A stretch of DNA of 64,000 nt, from the NCBI RefSeq assembly GCF_003688725.1, contig NZ_REFP01000007.1, positions 1 to 64,000 of the forward strand. Reading direction: 5' to 3'. The position numbers were made by a program, and so were the translations under genes. The stretch is from Thermoactinomyces vulgaris. Its GTDB lineage: Bacteria; Bacillota; Bacilli; Thermoactinomycetales; Thermoactinomycetaceae. Positions 15,849 to 25,552 of the stretch are shown here, in pieces. The notes beneath the pieces are model-generated. The model was not told where the DNA came from. It worked only from the letters and a program-made list of their open reading frames with translations, and did not search any database. Numbering within the stretch: position 1 is the first letter of the stretch; every line of letters starts with the position of its first letter.

Positions 15849-17306
15849 ATGAATTTCGTGGACATGGGTGTACATTCGCTTTCATTGTTAACCATGGTGA
15901 ATATTCTGTTGGCGATCGTCATTATATTTTTAGAGAGGCGGAACGTGGCCACAACCTGGGCCTGGATTTTGATCCTGCTGTTTCTGCCTGTTGTCGGCTT
16001 TATGCTGTATATTATTTTTGGACAAAATCTGAGCAAACGGAAAATCTTCCAGCTCAATGCCGAGCACACCGAAGAGTTTGTCCGTAAATTATCCGTACAA
16101 GCCAAGGAGTTGGAGGAGCGGCGGTTTCAATTCCGGGATCCGGAGATTGAACAATACCAGCCCATTATTTACATGAATCTGGTCAGCGGATACGGGCTGC
16201 TCACCCAGGACAACGAAGTGAAAATATTCACAGACGGGAAGGAAAAATTCCATGCTCTTTTAAAGGATATTGATCAGGCCAAAGATCATATTCATCTGCT
16301 TTATTTCATCATTAAAAACGACGGGATCGGCAATCAAATTGTGCAAGCTTTAACCCGAAAAGCCAAAGAGGGGGTCAAGGTGCGCGTCCTGTATGATGAT
16401 ATGGGATCGGCCTGGCTGCCGCCCCGCTTTTTTAAACCGCTCATCGAAGCCGGGGGAGAAGTAGCTGCCTTTTTTCCTTCCAAATGGATTCCGTATTTAA
16501 ACTTCCGGGTGAATTACCGGAATCACCGCAAAGTCGTTGTCATTGACGGAAAAATCGGCTATGTCGGCGGTTTCAACATCGGCGACGAGTATTTGGGATT
16601 AAGCCCGAAGTTTGGTTATTGGCGGGACACTCATCTCCGGATCAAGGGAAGTTCCGTGGATGCTTTGCAATCCCGGTTTTTCCTGGATTGGAACAATGCT
16701 TCGGAAAAGGAGCTCCGTTATGAAAAACGTTACTTTCCGGAAAAATCATCCCAAGGGACTTCGGCACTTCAGATTGTGTCCAGCGGTCCGGATTCCGAGT
16801 GGGAACAAATCAAAAACGGGATGATAAAAATGATTTATTCCGCCAAGGAACGCATAGATATTCAAACACCTTATTTCGTTCCCGACGACAGCTTGATGCA
16901 TGCCTTAAAGATTGCTGCGCTGTCCGGAGTGGAAATCCGCCTGATGATCCCGAACCAACCGGATCACATGTTTGTTTACTGGGCGACGTATTCTTATATC
17001 GGGGAACTGTTGAAAGTGGGCGTGAAGTGTTTCATCTATGAAAAAGGATTTATCCATGCCAAAACCATCGTGGTCGACGGCAAAATTGCATCGGTGGGGA
17101 CAGCGAATTTTGATGTGCGCAGTTTTAAATTAAACTTTGAGGTCAATGCCTTTTTATTTGATGTTCAGGTGGCCGGACGTCTGCAAACCATTTTTGAGCA
17201 AGATCTCAAAAATTCGCGGGAGTTGACGAAAGAGGTGTATAACCGGCGTTCCAACTGGATTCGATTTAAAGAATCGATTTCCCGGTTGCTCTCTCCGATT
17301 TTATAA
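15849..17306 (+). CDS. cls: Cardiolipin synthase
   Basis: A 485-residue phospholipase D-superfamily membrane enzyme that joins two phosphatidylglycerols into cardiolipin. The N-terminus has two transmembrane helices with the family block IIFLERRNVATTWAWILILLFLPVVGFMLY. Two HKD motifs follow: HRKVVVIDGKIGYVGGFNIGDEY and HAKTIVVDGKIASVGTANFD. I chose ATG 15849 because GGAGG lies 7 bases upstream and the length then matches Bacillus ClsA; the frame remains open further up but would overlap yunB. Confidence 0.95.
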   Translation: MNFVDMGVHSLSLLTMVNILLAIVIIFLERRNVATTWAWILILLFLPVVGFMLYIIFGQNLSKRKIFQLNAEHTEEFVRKLSVQAKELEERRFQFRDPEIEQYQPIIYMNLVSGYGLLTQDNEVKIFTDGKEKFHALLKDIDQAKDHIHLLYFIIKNDGIGNQIVQALTRKAKEGVKVRVLYDDMGSAWLPPRFFKPLIEAGGEVAAFFPSKWIPYLNFRVNYRNHRKVVVIDGKIGYVGGFNIGDEYLGLSPKFGYWRDTHLRIKGSSVDALQSRFFLDWNNASEKELRYEKRYFPEKSSQGTSALQIVSSGPDSEWEQIKNGMIKMIYSAKERIDIQTPYFVPDDSLMHALKIAALSGVEIRLMIPNQPDHMFVYWATYSYIGELLKVGVKCFIYEKGFIHAKTIVVDGKIASVGTANFDVRSFKLNFEVNAFLFDVQVAGRLQTIFEQDLKNSRELTKEVYNRRSNWIRFKESISRLLSPIL

Positions 17307-17441
17307 AAAATAGTTATGAACATTTAAAAAATCTGTTGGACTTTTCATTGTCAAGAAAAAAGGAATTGTGCCATTATAGGAGATAGATTTTCTTTTTCCG
17401 AAGTCTTCACAGGAAATACATCACTAAGTCTGAAGGAAAAG

Positions 17442-18281
17442 GTGAGCGCATTGAACTTGTGGGAAATTTTTGTTGGGATCATCTTGGGGATGGTCGAAGG
17501 ATTGACCGAATTTGCTCCTGTATCTTCAACAGGGCACATGATCTTGGTTGATGACATTCTTTTTAAAACGAAAGAGATTTTTTCCGAGCCGGTTGCCAAT
17601 ACATTCAAAGTGTGCATCCAGTTGGGTTCGATTTTGGCGGTGGTGATCGTCTTTAAAGACCGGATTCTGGATCTGTTGGGCTTGAAAAGAAAAGGATCCG
17701 AAGAAGGCGAAAAGAAAGACCGCCTGACCTTGGGGCAAATCTTTGTCGGGTTGCTGCCGGCTGCCGTGTTGGGCTTTTTATTTGAGGACTTGATCGATGA
17801 ACATCTCTTTGGCATGTCCACGGTACTCGTCGGTTTGGTGGCCGGGGCGATCCTGATGATTGTCGCAGACTGGTTCCGTCCGACCAGACCGAGAGTGGAA
17901 ACGTTGGATCAAATCAGTTACAAAGACGCATTTCTCGTCGGGTTGTTTCAATGTATTGCCTTGTGGCCCGGTTTTTCCCGTTCCGGTTCCACCATCTCCG
18001 GCGGGGTTTTGATCGGTTTGAGCCACCGGACTGCTTCCGATTTTACCTTTATCATGGCCGTTCCCATCATGGCCGGGGCGAGCAGTCTGTCTCTGATTAA
18101 AAACTGGGAGTATTTTACGGCGGATGCTCTTCCTTTCTTTATCGCCGGTTTCATCAGTGCATTTCTTTTTGCATTGTTGTCGATTCGCTACTTTTTGAAA
18201 CTGATTAACAAAGTCAAGTTGGTGCCGTTTGCCGTATACCGGATTGTCTTGGCGGTAATCATTTATTTCTTGGTATTTTGA
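17442..18281 (+). CDS. uppP: Undecaprenyl-diphosphatase
   Basis: A 279-residue polytopic membrane enzyme (BacA/UppP family) that recycles the lipid carrier of peptidoglycan synthesis and confers bacitracin tolerance. The two signature blocks are present: EGLTEFAPVSSTGHMIL near the N-terminus and PGFSRSGSTISGGVLIGL near residue 175, the latter with GFSRSG in place of the more common GTSRSG. GTG start at 17442 behind GAAGGAAAAG. A single gene with its own terminator. Confidence 0.95.
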   Translation: MSALNLWEIFVGIILGMVEGLTEFAPVSSTGHMILVDDILFKTKEIFSEPVANTFKVCIQLGSILAVVIVFKDRILDLLGLKRKGSEEGEKKDRLTLGQIFVGLLPAAVLGFLFEDLIDEHLFGMSTVLVGLVAGAILMIVADWFRPTRPRVETLDQISYKDAFLVGLFQCIALWPGFSRSGSTISGGVLIGLSHRTASDFTFIMAVPIMAGASSLSLIKNWEYFTADALPFFIAGFISAFLFALLSIRYFLKLINKVKLVPFAVYRIVLAVIIYFLVF

Positions 18282-18297
18282 TCCATTTTCTTGAAAG

Positions 18298-18326
18298 AAA
18301 GCTGCTCGATGGCGGGCAGCTTTTTT
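18298..18326 (+). terminator. Terminator of uppP
   Basis: AAGCTGC pairs with GCAGCTT around an 11-base loop and is followed by TTTTTT. Confidence 0.88.
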
Positions 18327-18450
18327 ATTTGGCGGTTTCGCGAAATTGTGAACATCTGTTGAAAAAATGAAGGGGCCGTGATATTATCTTTTTAAATAAA
18401 ATTATAAAAAAATTCATTCGATATGTGTTAGACAAAAAGGAGAAAACGGT

Positions 18451-19806
18451 ATGGAATCATTTACTCAATGGTTGGATCAAATTTCGAATATGGTTTGGGG
18501 TCCTCCCTTGCTGGTTTTATTGGTGGGGACAGGCATTTATTTATCGATTCGTTTGTCATTTTTGCAATTTTCCCAACTTCCTTACGCTTTGAAAACCGCC
18601 TTTTCCTTGAAGCAGGATCATGAGTCGCAAGGGGATATTTCCCATTTTCAATCGTTGATGACCGCCCTTTCTGCGACGATTGGGACGGGAAATATTGCGG
18701 GGGTTGCCACGGCCGTGGTTGCCGGGGGGCCGGGAGCGGTGTTTTGGATGTGGATTACCGCGATTTTTGGCATGGCGACAAAGTATGCAGAGGCGATTTT
18801 GGCCGTGAAGTACCGGGTGGTTGGCGAGCGGAACGAGATGGCCGGCGGACCGATGTATTACATCGAACGGGGTCTGGGATGGAAATGGCTGGCGGTTCTG
18901 TTTGCCTTGTTTGGATCGATTGCCGCGTTTGGTATTGGCAGTATGGTGCAATCCAATTCCGTGGCGGAGTCGATGAAGGCCAGTTTTGGTGTGAATCCCT
19001 GGATTACCGGCGTTGTATTGACGGTGATCACCGGGATGGTGATTATCGGGGGCATCAAATCGATTGGCCGGGTGACCAGCTTTTTGGTTCCGTTGATGGC
19101 GATCTTCTATGTTTTGGGGGGGCTCCTCATCATTGTGCTTCATGTGGATCAACTGCCTTCCACCCTCGCCTTGATTTTTACGGATGCGTTTACGGGACAA
19201 GCGGTTGCCGGCGGAGCGATCGGGACGGTGATCCGCTATGGAGTGGCCCGGGGGGTATTCTCGAATGAAGCCGGGATGGGATCGGCTCCGATTGCTGCAG
19301 CCGCAGCCAAGACGGACCATCCGGGACGGCAGGCGCTGGTGTCGATGACGGGAACCTTTTTGGACACCATTGTTGTTTGTTCCATCACGGGAATCGGTCT
19401 GGTGATGGGCGGCTACTATGTCGGCAGCGATTTGACGGGAGCGGCATTGACGACCGAAACTTTTAACCGTTTGTTGCCGGGCCCGGGCGGATGGATCGTT
19501 ACGATCGGCTTGATTTTCTTTGCTTATTCCACCGTGTTGGGATGGTCCTATTACGGCGAGAAATGTTTTGAATATTTGTTCGGTTCCCGGTCGGTCACGG
19601 GTTACCGGGTGGTCTTCACTTGTTCGGTGTTGTTGGGCTCGGGACTGAATTTGGCGTTGGTGTGGTCCATTGCGGATGTTTTCAACGGATTGATGGCCAT
19701 TCCCAACTTGATCGGCCTGATCGGTTTGTCCGGCGTCGTGGTGGCGGAGTCCAAAGCGTTCACCCAAATCATCCGGCAAGAAAAAGAGAGATCTGAGAAA
19801 GAATGA
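18451..19806 (+). CDS. Sodium:alanine/glycine symporter, AGCS family
   Basis: A 451-residue transporter with about 10-11 transmembrane helices. The signature LSATIGTGNIAGVATAVVAGGPGAVFWMW (about residues 74-103) and the later GVFSNEAGMGSAPIAAAAAKT are diagnostic for the alanine or glycine:cation symporter family (AlsT, GlnT, AgcS). AAAAGGAG precedes ATG 18451. It imports a small neutral amino acid with Na+. It lies beside kbl-tdh, which feed threonine into glycine, so glycine or alanine is a plausible substrate, but this is only suggestive. Confidence 0.93.
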   Translation: MESFTQWLDQISNMVWGPPLLVLLVGTGIYLSIRLSFLQFSQLPYALKTAFSLKQDHESQGDISHFQSLMTALSATIGTGNIAGVATAVVAGGPGAVFWMWITAIFGMATKYAEAILAVKYRVVGERNEMAGGPMYYIERGLGWKWLAVLFALFGSIAAFGIGSMVQSNSVAESMKASFGVNPWITGVVLTVITGMVIIGGIKSIGRVTSFLVPLMAIFYVLGGLLIIVLHVDQLPSTLALIFTDAFTGQAVAGGAIGTVIRYGVARGVFSNEAGMGSAPIAAAAAKTDHPGRQALVSMTGTFLDTIVVCSITGIGLVMGGYYVGSDLTGAALTTETFNRLLPGPGGWIVTIGLIFFAYSTVLGWSYYGEKCFEYLFGSRSVTGYRVVFTCSVLLGSGLNLALVWSIADVFNGLMAIPNLIGLIGLSGVVVAESKAFTQIIRQEKERSEKE

Positions 19807-19807
19807 C

Positions 19808-19850
19808 AAAAGCCGTCTTCCCCGGAATCAGAGGGAAGACGGCTTTTTTT
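19808..19850. terminator. Bidirectional terminator between symporter and tdh
   Basis: AAAAGCCGTCTTCCC pairs with GGGAAGACGGCTTTT around a 10-base loop and is followed by Ts on the plus strand; the A-rich start serves the opposite direction. Confidence 0.9.
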
Positions 19851-20805
19851 ACGACAACACCGCAAATTTTTCTTGCAAACGGGTGAGCATGTCTTGGGTC
19901 ATCTTTTCCAAGTCATATTCGGCATGAAAGCCCCACTCTTCTTTGGCGGCAGTGGCATCAATGGAGTCGGGCCAACTGTCGGCGATGGATTGCCGGACCG
20001 GATCCACCTGATAATCCAGTTGAAATTCCGGAATATGTTTGCGGATCTCCGCCGCAATTTCTTCCGGTTCGAAGCTCATGGCGGTCACATTGAAAGCATT
20101 GCGGTGTTTCAATTTGGCTGCGTCCGCTTCCATGAGCGTGATGATGGCATTCAAGGCATCCGGCATATACATCATGTCCATGTAAGTGCCCGGGGCAATA
20201 TAGGAAGTGTATGCTTTCTTTTTCAGTGCTTCATAGTAAATTTCGACGGCGTAATCTGTGGTTCCGCCTCCGGGGGGAGCCACATATGAGATCAACCCCG
20301 GAAAACGCACACTCCGTGTATCCACGCCAAACTTGTGATAGTAATAATCACACAGCAACTCACCGGAAACTTTGTTTACCCCGTACATGGTGGTGGGGCG
20401 TTGAATCGTATCTTGCGGCGTATGTTTCTTGGGAGTAGACGGGCCGAAAGCACCGATGGAACTCGGGGTGAAAAATTGGCAACGAAGTTCCCGTGCCACT
20501 TCCAGTGCGTTGATCAGTCCACCCATATTGAGATTCCAGGCCATGAGCGGACGGTTTTCCGCGGTGGCAGACAATAATGCCGCCAAATGGATCAGGGTGT
20601 CAATTTGGTATTTTTTGGAAATATCGTACATGGCTTTGCCATCGGTCACATCCAGAATCTCAAACGGTCCGGAATGGACGACCGTACTGTCGGTTTCTCG
20701 GATATCCGTTGCAATGACATTGTGGTCTCCATAAATTTCCCTTAACTTTATTACCAGTTCCGAACCGATTTGTCCCAAAGCACCGGTAACCAATATTTTC
20801 TTCAT
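19849..20805 (-). CDS. tdh: L-threonine 3-dehydrogenase, SDR type
   Basis: A 318-residue NAD-dependent epimerase/dehydrogenase-fold protein. The N-terminus has [10 protein letters not shown], the catalytic YxxxK is [10 protein letters not shown], and [13 protein letters not shown] carries the catalytic Ser/Thr. This is the short-chain type of threonine dehydrogenase, which oxidises L-threonine to 2-amino-3-oxobutyrate. The identity is supported by kbl directly upstream on the same strand, 33 bases away, which uses that product. AGGAGG precedes the ATG. Confidence 0.92.
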   Translation of the reverse strand: MKKILVTGALGQIGSELVIKLREIYGDHNVIATDIRETDSTVVHSGPFEILDVTDGKAMYDISKKYQIDTLIHLAALLSATAENRPLMAWNLNMGGLINALEVARELRCQFFTPSSIGAFGPSTPKKHTPQDTIQRPTTMYGVNKVSGELLCDYYYHKFGVDTRSVRFPGLISYVAPPGGGTTDYAVEIYYEALKKKAYTSYIAPGTYMDMMYMPDALNAIITLMEADAAKLKHRNAFNVTAMSFEPEEIAAEIRKHIPEFQLDYQVDPVRQSIADSWPDSIDATAAKEEWGFHAEYDLEKMTQDMLTRLQEKFAVLS

Positions 20806-20838
20806 GCAAAACGCCTCCTGCTGTCACAACTCGTCAAA

Positions 20839-22029
20839 TTAAATGACGCCCATTTCTTTTCCCACTTTTTCATAAATCGCGAGCACGCGATCCAGCATCT
20901 CCCGGGTATGGGCCGCCGTCGGCATGTTCCGGACACGCCCGGTTCCTCTTGGAACAGTGGGGAAGACGATGGCTTTGGCATAAACGCCTTCTTCATTCAA
21001 GCGCCGGCTGAATTTCTGGGTGAGCACTTCATCGCCAATGATGCAAGGGGTGATCGGGGTTTCACTTTCACCGATATCAAAGCCCAGTTCCTTCAAGCCA
21101 TTTTTCAGATAGCGCCCGTTGCTCCACAATTTGTCATGCAGTTCCGTACTGCTCATCAAAATCTCGATGGCTTTGATGCATGCAGCCACATCGGCCGGTG
21201 GCAGGGCGGTGGAGAACAAGAACGGACGGCTGCGGACTTTTAACCAGTCAATCAACAGCTTTTTGCCCGCGACATAACCACCGACGACGCCGATCGCCTT
21301 GGACAAGGTTCCGATTTGGAAATCCACTTGATCGGACAGTCCGAAGTGTTTCACCGTGCCGGCCCCTTTACCCAGGACACCCGAGCCGTGTGCATCGTCG
21401 ACATAAGTGATCAGGTCAAAACGGTTGGCGATTTCCACAATCTCCGGCAACTTGGCGACATCGCCGTCCATGGAGAAAACGCCGTCTGTGATGACCATGA
21501 TTTTTTTGTATTGTCCCGATTCTTTGGCTTCTTTTGCCTTGGCATACAAATCATCCATGTCGGAGTGATTGAAGCGGATGATTTTTGCTTTGGAAAGGCG
21601 GCAACCGTCAATAATGGATGCATGGTTCAGTTCGTCGGACAAGATGGCATCATTTTTATCCATCACGGCAGAAATTGCGGCCATATTGCAATTAAAGCCG
21701 GATTGATAAGCGATTGCCGCTTCTGTATTCTTAAATTCAGCAAGTTTTTCTTCCAACTGTACATGAAGACTCAGGGTTCCGTTGATGGTGCGAACGGCAC
21801 CGGCACCGACGCCGTATTTTTGAACCGCTTCCAATGCCGCTTCTTTCAGGCGTTCGTCTGTTGCCAAACCCAAATAGTTGTTGGAAGAAAGATTGATCAA
21901 TTCCCGGCCGTCGATTTCGATCACGGGTCCGTTGGGGCTTTCCAGCGGATCAATCACGTTGTAAAGGCCCCGGCTTTTTAAATCCTCCAAGTTGTCATGT
22001 AAAAACTGGTCTAATGTTTTGCTTGCCAT
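20839..22029 (-). CDS. kbl: Glycine C-acetyltransferase (2-amino-3-ketobutyrate CoA ligase)
   Basis: A 396-residue PLP enzyme of the alpha-oxoamine synthase family that cleaves 2-amino-3-oxobutyrate with CoA into glycine and acetyl-CoA. Marks are [10 protein letters not shown] near the N-terminus, [26 protein letters not shown] and the PLP-lysine region [16 protein letters not shown] 22029 is preceded by AAGGAGGAG, and its length equals that of other Kbl proteins; an in-frame extension to 22086 is unlikely. First gene of a kbl-tdh operon for threonine catabolism. Confidence 0.95.
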   Translation of the reverse strand: MASKTLDQFLHDNLEDLKSRGLYNVIDPLESPNGPVIEIDGRELINLSSNNYLGLATDERLKEAALEAVQKYGVGAGAVRTINGTLSLHVQLEEKLAEFKNTEAAIAYQSGFNCNMAAISAVMDKNDAILSDELNHASIIDGCRLSKAKIIRFNHSDMDDLYAKAKEAKESGQYKKIMVITDGVFSMDGDVAKLPEIVEIANRFDLITYVDDAHGSGVLGKGAGTVKHFGLSDQVDFQIGTLSKAIGVVGGYVAGKKLLIDWLKVRSRPFLFSTALPPADVAACIKAIEILMSSTELHDKLWSNGRYLKNGLKELGFDIGESETPITPCIIGDEVLTQKFSRRLNEEGVYAKAIVFPTVPRGTGRVRNMPTAAHTREMLDRVLAIYEKVGKEMGVI

Positions 22030-22284
22030 GGCAACTCCTCCTTGCGCCATCCGTGTTTTCTTGAGCACAAACACATATGTCCGCATGACGAGGACATATT
22101 AAGGTGCGTCGGTCTTTTTATATCAACGTTTCTGATACTAATTTATCATATTTTCACAAAAATGTTTACTCACAGTGGACAAAAACAAACAGAGAGAAGC
22201 AGGCAGAAATCAAACATATTTTCTCCATCGACAGTGGAAAAATTCCAGTAAAATAAGATTAGATCAGGAATAAGGGGAAACATC

Positions 22285-22773
22285 ATGAAACCACTGAAAC
22301 AAAAGAATAAAGACACCATCTGCATTGAACATGTGTCCGTTTTTTATGTTCAGGCACCGCCGGAGTTTTGCTTTTCCAAATTAACGAATGAAAGAATCCG
22401 CCGCCGGGCCCATCAGGATGTGTTAGAGGTGGAGATGGAGCCGGAAGTGGGGGGAGTGTTCAGGATCACGTACGAAAAACCGGCCGGAACGGAAACCATC
22501 CAAATGAAAATTGCCGAATATGCTCCTCCTTCCTTATTAAAGACAACCGTTTCCACGGAAGAGGAAAACCTGACGCATACTTACCGGCTCAAACGGGTGG
22601 AAGCAGGAACCCGGCTCACGGTCATTACACAAAGAACCAGGAAATGGAATTGGTTGAACGGCATTCTTTATACCTTATTCAAAAGAAGAATGGATCAAAA
22701 AATGAATCATTATTGGAGTCGGTTGGCAGTGGAGATCGAAAAAGAATTTCAAGAGCGGCATTTATTCTCCTGA
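22285..22773 (+). CDS. SRPBCC-like hypothetical protein
   Basis: A 162-residue cytoplasmic protein with no signal or membrane segment. The order of a beta-strand (CIEHVSVFYVQAPPEFCFSKLTN), a helix, several strands and a long C-terminal helix (KRRMDQKMNHYWSRLAVEIEKEF) fits the START/SRPBCC ligand-binding fold, but this is inferred from pattern only. ATG 22285 follows AAGGGG. A hairpin at 22782-22836 follows. Confidence 0.7.
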   Translation: MKPLKQKNKDTICIEHVSVFYVQAPPEFCFSKLTNERIRRRAHQDVLEVEMEPEVGGVFRITYEKPAGTETIQMKIAEYAPPSLLKTTVSTEEENLTHTYRLKRVEAGTRLTVITQRTRKWNWLNGILYTLFKRRMDQKMNHYWSRLAVEIEKEFQERHLFS

Positions 22774-22781
22774 AGAATTCG

Positions 22782-22836
22782 GAAGCGTTTACCGGAGATG
22801 CCTTGTGTAAAGGGAAGTTTTCCGGTGAACGCTTTC
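22782..22836 (+). terminator. Long-stem hairpin, possible terminator
   Basis: GAAGCGTTTACCGG pairs with CCGGTGAACGCTTTC (one mismatch). The following T-run is short, so efficiency is uncertain. Confidence 0.5.
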
Positions 22837-22949
22837 GTTTGGCAACCCGCTGTGTTCATCGTTTGTTCATATTCGCGGGGGCAAAAGAGGTTTATTCCGT
22901 GGGAGAAACGAGAAATACTCAGGTAGAAAACATGGAGGAGGAAATGTAG

Positions 22950-23708
22950 GTGATCCAAAAACAGAATTTTGCAACGGATAAAGGAGCCATCCGCCATTTG
23001 GAGGCGTTGATTGAAAGCGGGAAAATCGAGGAGTATCCCCTGCTTGGGGAAGGGTTGAGCGGAAAAGTATATGATTATGACGGATTTGCAGTCAAAGTGT
23101 ATAAAGAAAATTACAGCGAGAATGATGATTACAAAACATTGAGCGGTTTAAACGGCCATCCCGCATTTCCGGCATTTCATTACATCGATCAAAGAAAGCG
23201 GTGGATGGTGGTCGAGAAAGTGGACGGATTCACACTGGCGGAGGCCGTCCGGTCCGGAGAAAAGCTGGACAGCCGGACTTATGCGCAGATCGAGGAAATT
23301 GTGGAGGATTGTTATGACGAAGGAATCATCCCGTCTGATCTCCATCTGAACAATTTGATGTTGGACAAGGACACCAACCGGATCCGGGTGATTGATACAG
23401 GGCGTTTCTTTTTTACAGAGGACAAAGAGGCTTACCGGTCCCGCATCGGGGAGGAACTGGAATGTTTGCAATATCACTGCGGATTGTTCGGCAGCCTCTT
23501 TTCCTCATCCCGGCACAAGCACCGCCGCCGGCGTAAATATTCCAGCTCTTACCCGCGCCGTTACAAGTATTCGAGTTCTTACCCGCGCCACCACAAGTAT
23601 TCAAGTTCATATCCGCGCCGTCGCCGTTATTCGTCTCCGTTTTTTTCATCATCGGACCGTTACCGCCATCGCAAATATAAAAAATATTTTTCGTTTTCCA
23701 GTTCCTGA
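22950..23708 (+). CDS. Protein kinase-like protein with Tyr/Ser/Arg repeat tail
   Basis: A 252-residue protein (GTG start behind GGAGGAGG). Residues about 25-170 form a reduced serine/threonine kinase fold: glycine loop GEGLSGKVYDYDG, the AVKVYKE lysine, a hinge VVEKVDG, the catalytic-loop equivalent PSDLHLNNLM (Asp present, HRD replaced by PSD) and VIDTGRF in the DFG position. From residue 196 three exact-length 10-residue repeats KYSSSYPRRY, KYSSSYPRHH and KYSSSYPRRR follow, then a Tyr/Arg/Ser-rich end. The tail could be a self-phosphorylation or spore-coat-type segment (inference). No cognate partner gene is adjacent. Confidence 0.8.
   Translation: MIQKQNFATDKGAIRHLEALIESGKIEEYPLLGEGLSGKVYDYDGFAVKVYKENYSENDDYKTLSGLNGHPAFPAFHYIDQRKRWMVVEKVDGFTLAEAVRSGEKLDSRTYAQIEEIVEDCYDEGIIPSDLHLNNLMLDKDTNRIRVIDTGRFFFTEDKEAYRSRIGEELECLQYHCGLFGSLFSSSRHKHRRRRKYSSSYPRRYKYSSSYPRHHKYSSSYPRRRRYSSPFFSSSDRYRHRKYKKYFSFSSS
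23535..23624 (+). repeat. Three 30-bp coding repeats
   Basis: Three in-frame 30-bp units (23535, 23565, 23595) encode KYSSSYPRxx. The units differ mostly at third codon positions, so the repeat is maintained at protein level. Confidence 0.85.
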
Positions 23709-23760
23709 CCGAAGATGTCCCGAAGGGGGCGTCTTTTTTGTTGAATCATCCCCGTCAAAC

Positions 23761-23778
23761 TACTACAATGATGTAGTA
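23761..23778 (+). promoter_or_regulatory. BlaI/MecI-type operator
   Basis: TACTACAATGATGTAGTA is a perfect 7-4-7 palindrome with the TACA/TGTA core recognised by BlaI/MecI-family repressors. It overlaps the candidate -10 box TATAAA (23777-23782) of the downstream lipoprotein gene. A BlaI-family gene lies 1.4 kb downstream, so autogenous module control is likely. Confidence 0.8.
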
Positions 23779-23811
23779 TAAAATGTTTCGACTGTAAAAA
23801 GGGGAGAGAAA

Positions 23812-25035
23812 ATGAGGAGAAGACGGATGGTATGGATGGCGATCCTGGCCGTGGCGATGCTGATGGCCGGTTGCGGTTCCCGGGGGCAGGAACCGGACCG
23901 GCCGGAAGGCGCCGGACAATGGGTGCTGCAAACCAAGAATGTGACGCGGGTGAATGAGGATGATCCGGTCAAGGCTGCGGTTCTGATTTCCCGGATGATT
24001 TGGCCGTCCACGGATGCGCAAAACCGGCCGGGAACGGTATTGATTGCAGAAGATGGCAAAACCAAACTCAATTTGCCGTCGGTCACTCTGGTGCATCATC
24101 CGAATAACGGGCCGCTGTTGTATGCCAAAAAAGATCAGATCCCGCAAGAGACGCTGGATGAAATCAAGCGGCTTCAGCCGGCCGGAAGTTCGATGAATCA
24201 GGGAACCCAAGTGATCATGATCGGTTCTTTTGCTCCCAAGGCCAAAAAACAAATCACGGATGCAGGGTACAAAGTGGATGTCATTCACGGGGAAGATCCT
24301 GCTGAAATGGCCCGGCAGCTGGACGCTTACTATGCAAAAGTAAACGGGGGAGAGTATCCTAAAAACGTGATTGTCGGTTCGGTCGACCGGCTTGACTACA
24401 CTTTGCCGGCAGCCGGCTGGATCGCCCATATGCCCGAGCCGTTGCTTTATGTCAGCAAAGATGCGGTTCCGGAAGCCACCCGGCAGGTACTTCAACAACG
24501 GAAGGGGCAAGCAAAAATATATTTGCTGGGGCCGGAACAAGTGATTTCCCCCAAAGTGGAAAAAGAATTGCAGTCCTATGGGGAAGTGGTCCGGATTGCA
24601 GGAGATGTTCCGGAAGAAAATGCGATTGCCTTTGCCAAATTCAAAGATGAAAAAACCGGATTTGGCTGGGGAGTGACCGAACCCGGGCATGGCTTGACCT
24701 TTGTCAAGAGCGGTTCATTGGACACCGCCATTGCTTCGGCTTCGTTTGCCCATCTTGGAAAACATGCCCCCATGCTTGTTTTGGAGGGGAACGATTTATC
24801 CGCGGCGCTGCAACAATATTTAACATCACTTCAGCCCGGGTATGAGAAGGAGCCGACTGAAGGCCCTTACAATCACGCCTATCTGATCGGTTCCGAAAAA
24901 TCGGTTCCGTTTGCGGTTCAAGGGAAAATCGACCGTTTGCTGGAGATTGTGCCCAAAAGCGGCGGGTCCGGACATGAGGAGCATATGCCCATGCAGGGAA
25001 ACAACGGGCATGGCGAACATATGGGACATCATTAA
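23812..25035 (+). CDS. Cell wall-binding repeat 2 lipoprotein
   Basis: A 407-residue surface lipoprotein (lipobox LMAGC) built of CW_binding_2-type units: alternating strands such as VTLVHHPNNGPLLYAKKDQIPQETLDEI and PEPLLYVSKDAVPEATRQVL, each followed by a hydrophobic VIMIGS or IYLLGPEQ strand. The C-terminus is rich in His, Met and Gly (GHEEHMPMQGNNGHGEHMGHH in outline), which could bind metal. It is preceded by a BlaI-type operator and followed by blaI/M56 genes, so it is probably the main output of that envelope-stress module. Confidence 0.85.
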   Translation: MRRRRMVWMAILAVAMLMAGCGSRGQEPDRPEGAGQWVLQTKNVTRVNEDDPVKAAVLISRMIWPSTDAQNRPGTVLIAEDGKTKLNLPSVTLVHHPNNGPLLYAKKDQIPQETLDEIKRLQPAGSSMNQGTQVIMIGSFAPKAKKQITDAGYKVDVIHGEDPAEMARQLDAYYAKVNGGEYPKNVIVGSVDRLDYTLPAAGWIAHMPEPLLYVSKDAVPEATRQVLQQRKGQAKIYLLGPEQVISPKVEKELQSYGEVVRIAGDVPEENAIAFAKFKDEKTGFGWGVTEPGHGLTFVKSGSLDTAIASASFAHLGKHAPMLVLEGNDLSAALQQYLTSLQPGYEKEPTEGPYNHAYLIGSEKSVPFAVQGKIDRLLEIVPKSGGSGHEEHMPMQGNNGHGEHMGHH

Positions 25036-25047
25036 CGAACATGGTTG

Positions 25048-25077
25048 AAAGAACTCCGGTAGCCGGAGTTCTTTTTT
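25048..25077 (+). terminator. Terminator after cell wall-binding lipoprotein
   Basis: GAACTCCGG pairs with CCGGAGTTC around a 3-base loop and is followed by TTTTTT. Partial read-through would reach the regulator genes. Confidence 0.88.
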
Positions 25078-25144
25078 CGATGGAATTTTTCCACCGAAAG
25101 GTTTGGAGGCTGATACAATGAAGAAAGAAGGAGAGGAAACGACG

Positions 25145-25552
25145 ATGATGACAGAAGAACAACACAAGATGTTAAGCAAATTATTCGGTCCTTTGGAGCT
25201 GGAAGTCCTGAAAATCATTTGGCAAAAAGATTGGCAAACCGTGCAAGAGGTGTTGGATCAATTGCCGGCGCACAAGCATTACGCTTATACAACCATTATG
25301 ACGGTGATGAACCGCCTCCACCAAAAAAGCGTGTTGAGCCGGAAGAAAAAGGGAAAGAGATATCTTTACAAAGCACGTTATCAACCGGAAGATTTGATCC
25401 GTCATTTTTCCTCTCATACGATCCAAGGTATCTTGGATGATTTCGGGGATATTGCGATTGCCCAATTTGTCGATGCGGTGGGCAACGCACCGGACGGACT
25501 GAGAAAGTTGAAACAGTTGTTAAATGAGTTAGAGGAAGGGGAACGAAAATGA
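25145..25552 (+). CDS. BlaI/MecI/CopY-family transcriptional repressor
   Basis: A 135-residue winged-helix repressor. The N-terminal domain reads LGPLELEVLKIIW-like (here FGPLELEVLKIIWQKDWQTVQEVLDQL), then YTTIMTVMNRLHQKSVLSRKKKGKRYLYKA, the HTH and wing, and a C-terminal dimerisation helix pair. The start at ATG 25145 follows AAGGAG. The stop overlaps the start of the M56 gene (ATGA), the usual arrangement of blaI-blaR1 pairs. The likely target is the palindrome at 23761-23778. Confidence 0.92.
   Translation: MMTEEQHKMLSKLFGPLELEVLKIIWQKDWQTVQEVLDQLPAHKHYAYTTIMTVMNRLHQKSVLSRKKKGKRYLYKARYQPEDLIRHFSSHTIQGILDDFGDIAIAQFVDAVGNAPDGLRKLKQLLNELEEGERK

Noticed and set aside
18556-19809. 417-codon antisense frame within the AGCS symporter gene
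   Set aside because: Rich in His, Gln and Arg as expected of a shadow of hydrophobic codons; no ribosome binding site.
23535-23624. Regular 30-base repeats considered as a CRISPR-like array
   Set aside because: Units are contiguous without spacers, in frame, and vary at third codon positions; they are coding repeats of the kinase-like protein.
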